Shown here: positions 7,688 through 9,212 of the stretch, one piece after another
Layout: each line of letters starts with the position of its first letter
Position numbering within the stretch: position 1 is the first letter of the stretch
Assembly (NCBI GenBank): GCA_007129335.1
Contig: SKVS01000349.1
Coordinates: 1-9,212, forward strand
DNA length: 9,212 nucleotides
From: Spirochaetaceae bacterium
Lineage (GTDB): Bacteria; Spirochaetota; Spirochaetia; DSM-27196; Salinispiraceae
Reading direction: 5' to 3'
Notes under the pieces: generated by a model
Told to the model about the DNA's origin: nothing
Seen by the model: only the letters and a program-made list of their open reading frames with translations
Databases searched by the model: none
Program-made: the position numbers and the translations under genes

Positions 7688-8644
7688 GTGTATACAGTTA
7701 TCAAAAAGGTTGTCCTAGGATGTATTTTTTTCACAACCATTCTTTTTGCTCCTCATGCCCAGCCCCAAACGGGGGTTCATTATTCTATTAGTTTCTATAA
7801 TCAGCAAATTTATTTCCCCGGAGACCCCATTCAAATAAGAATGAGCATAAAAAATGATTCCCCCTCGGTCTACACTTTCCGGATTGCTGATAACCGAATT
7901 TTCAATGTGGAGTTTGAAGTAGTGGACCTGCGCAATGTAGCACAGGTTCATAGCGAGCATTTTACCACAACGAGAAACAGTGTTCAAAGGGTTTACTTTC
8001 GGGAAATAAGCCTGAATCCGGGGGAGGAATTCTCGTTTATTGAAACTCTGAATCATTATAAAATCCTAGACGAGGGTGTGTTTGTCATACGTTCCCATTT
8101 TTATCCCGAGTTAGTAGGTTCAGCATCGATGCCCCGGTTCACCTCGAACCGGCTAACCCTTTCCATTCGCCCAGGCTACCGACTACACGAACGGGTCGTT
8201 TTAGCAACAGAGGAGCGAGTCCAGACCATTCTCCAGGCGCAACCCATTCCCCCCGATGAAGTTGTTGCGAAGCTTATTGAAGCCAGAATGCAAAGTAACA
8301 GACAACGCTTTTTTCTCCACCTGGATGTAACATCCCTTTATCGTATGGATCCCAGGAGGGACAGTCAGTTCAGGCGAATATCGGAACAGGATCAGTTTGC
8401 AGTTCTCCAAGAATTCCAGGACGTGTTATGGGATCCCAGTATTCAGGACTCTATTTCTCGAATTCCTATGAGTTACCAAATACTGCGAACCAGTTATGAT
8501 GCTACAACAGCCCAGGTAGAGGCGATACAGCGTTACCAAATGAATTCGTTTGTAGAAGTAAAACGTTTCTCTTATCGGCTGAATCGCAGGGACGGTGTGT
8601 GGTATGTTGTATCCTATACAGTTACGAATATGGGGACTGAATAA
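7688..8644 (+). CDS. Exported two-domain protein of unknown function (Ig-like/BsuPI-like N-terminal domain)
   Basis: I do not recognise a named family for this 318-residue protein. It begins with a signal peptide: basic YTVIKK, then a hydrophobic stretch at 8-21, with a likely cleavage around Ala24. It is thus predicted to be periplasmic or surface-exposed. Residues ~30-160 form a predicted beta-rich domain (FPGDPIQIRMSIKNDSP, NVEFEVVDL, SLNPGEEFSF, DEGVFVIRSHFYP). Its N-D-S and PGE spacing resembles intracellular proteinase inhibitor (BsuPI) or other Ig-like beta-sandwich domains. Residues ~175-318 are a mixed helix/strand domain ending FSYRLNRRDGVWYVVSY, a pattern seen in NTF2-like or lipoprotein-associated folds. 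The start is GTG with a good ribosome binding site. It is divergent from mfd and overlaps the next gene by one base (TAATG), so the two are probably co-expressed. Domain names are fold-level guesses from memory. Confidence 0.85.
   Translation: MYTVIKKVVLGCIFFTTILFAPHAQPQTGVHYSISFYNQQIYFPGDPIQIRMSIKNDSPSVYTFRIADNRIFNVEFEVVDLRNVAQVHSEHFTTTRNSVQRVYFREISLNPGEEFSFIETLNHYKILDEGVFVIRSHFYPELVGSASMPRFTSNRLTLSIRPGYRLHERVVLATEERVQTILQAQPIPPDEVVAKLIEARMQSNRQRFFLHLDVTSLYRMDPRRDSQFRRISEQDQFAVLQEFQDVLWDPSIQDSISRIPMSYQILRTSYDATTAQVEAIQRYQMNSFVEVKRFSYRLNRRDGVWYVVSYTVTNMGTE
8632..8636 (+). promoter_or_regulatory. Ribosome binding site for the gene starting at 8644
   Basis: GGGGA lies 7 nt before the ATG at 8644-8646, inside the last codons of the preceding gene. 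Together with the TAATG stop-start junction it points to translational coupling and decides between this ATG and the one at 8648, which is in another frame. Confidence 0.6.
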
Positions 8645-9212
8645 TGAATGCCCATCAAATTTACGGGATTAGTGCATCAAGAGAAGATTTTACTCCTGTG
8701 AAAGACTATGTAGCAGACTATGCTATGGATTTCCTGTTTTTCTCTGATATTATTTCTGCACTCAACAGCCTGCAAAATGGGGAACCCGGGTTGATCCTTA
8801 TTAACATGAATGACTTTCCCCGACACTGGAAGGTCTTTCATCAGATTACCGAACCGGAAACGAAAATAGTTCTCCTTACAAGAACCCAAATCGATGAAAA
8901 AGAACTGAACAAAGCGAAGGTCCTTGATGTTCCTGTAATTCAGAACATATCAGAAGAATTTCTGCAATCGCTGGTTCATTCCAGGACACCTGTACCAAAG
9001 GACCAAGGGAATTATCCCGAAACATCCGCTAAATATGAAGCTAATCTCTTGCTGGCTGGAGAGAATAGTGTGCGATTATTCTCCCTGGTTACTGTTGATC
9101 AAACGGGTATTAAACTCGAAGCCCATGGATGCAGACCCGGGATGTACCGTGCTTATATCTTCCCAACTGATTCTCCAGATTACATCCAGAAAGAAGCCTC
9201 GTCTCTCATGGA
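8644..9212 (+). CDS. Receiver-like protein of unknown function, 3' end outside the window
   Basis: The frame is open from the ATG at 8644 to the window edge (189 full codons, no stop). Residues 1-~115 look like an alpha/beta CheY-type fold: strands HQIYGIS, DFLFFSD, GLILINMND (49-57), KIVLLTRT and VPVIQNI, with helices between. The residue at the phosphoacceptor position appears to be Asn54, not Asp, and no clear conserved Lys follows strand 5. I therefore infer a pseudo-receiver that is not phosphorylated. DFPRHWK (57-63) follows strand 3 and recalls spirochaete proteins in which such a domain precedes a PilZ-type or other output domain. After a short linker (~116-132), residues from ~133 (ANLLLAGENSVRLFSLVTVD) begin a second, beta-rich domain that is cut by the edge, so the output domain cannot be named. 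The gene is coupled to the exported-protein gene by a one-base overlap. Confidence 0.8.
   Translation, partial: MNAHQIYGISASREDFTPVKDYVADYAMDFLFFSDIISALNSLQNGEPGLILINMNDFPRHWKVFHQITEPETKIVLLTRTQIDEKELNKAKVLDVPVIQNISEEFLQSLVHSRTPVPKDQGNYPETSAKYEANLLLAGENSVRLFSLVTVDQTGIKLEAHGCRPGMYRAYIFPTDSPDYIQKEASSLM

Noticed and set aside
7715..7723. Possible lipobox (VLGC, Cys12) in the exported protein
   Set aside because: Only four hydrophobic residues precede the Cys, too short for a lipoprotein signal; the hydrophobic segment continues past it to residue 21.

Overview
The window is dense bacterial chromosome of moderate GC content, with almost no intergenic space. Housekeeping genes dominate, and I see no mobile element, CRISPR array, tRNA or rRNA. 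I favour a spirochaete of the Spirochaeta/Treponema type. The grounds are an EF-G-like paralogue beside the usual information-processing genes, a GAF-linked PTS enzyme I, and a final gene whose DFPRHWK-type N-terminus I associate with treponemal proteins. This assignment rests on recalled family resemblance, not on a search.

Layout. (1) Positions 1-962 (+) hold the C-terminal part of an elongation factor G-like GTPase, cut by the window edge. A strong intrinsic terminator follows at 988-1023. (2) A convergent minus-strand cluster runs mfd (7648 to 4103), then 64 nt, then a GAF-domain PEP-protein phosphotransferase of the PtsP type (4038 to 1738), then an 8-nt overlap into trmB (1745 to 981). 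The end of trmB overlaps the terminator of the EF-G-like gene, so the stem-loop is also trmB coding sequence. (3) A divergent plus-strand pair starts only 39 nt from the mfd start codon. It comprises an exported two-domain protein of unknown function (7688-8644) and, overlapping by one base (TAATG), a protein with a degenerate receiver-like N-terminus that runs off the right edge (8644-9212).

How the genes relate. The minus-strand cluster looks like a co-transcribed set: transcription-coupled DNA repair (Mfd), a regulatory PTS phosphoryl donor with a sensory GAF domain, and tRNA m7G46 methylation. The functions are unrelated, so the grouping is probably shared housekeeping expression rather than a pathway. 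The divergent pair is probably translationally coupled; its role cannot be read from sequence alone. The only gaps are 18 nt (963-980), 64 nt (4039-4102) and 39 nt (7649-7687), and no gene-free stretch exceeds 300 bases. I found no convincing undescribed system. The most notable points are the terminator inside trmB, the variant active-site loop of the PtsP-type protein, a C8 tract in mfd, and the uncharacterised divergent pair.
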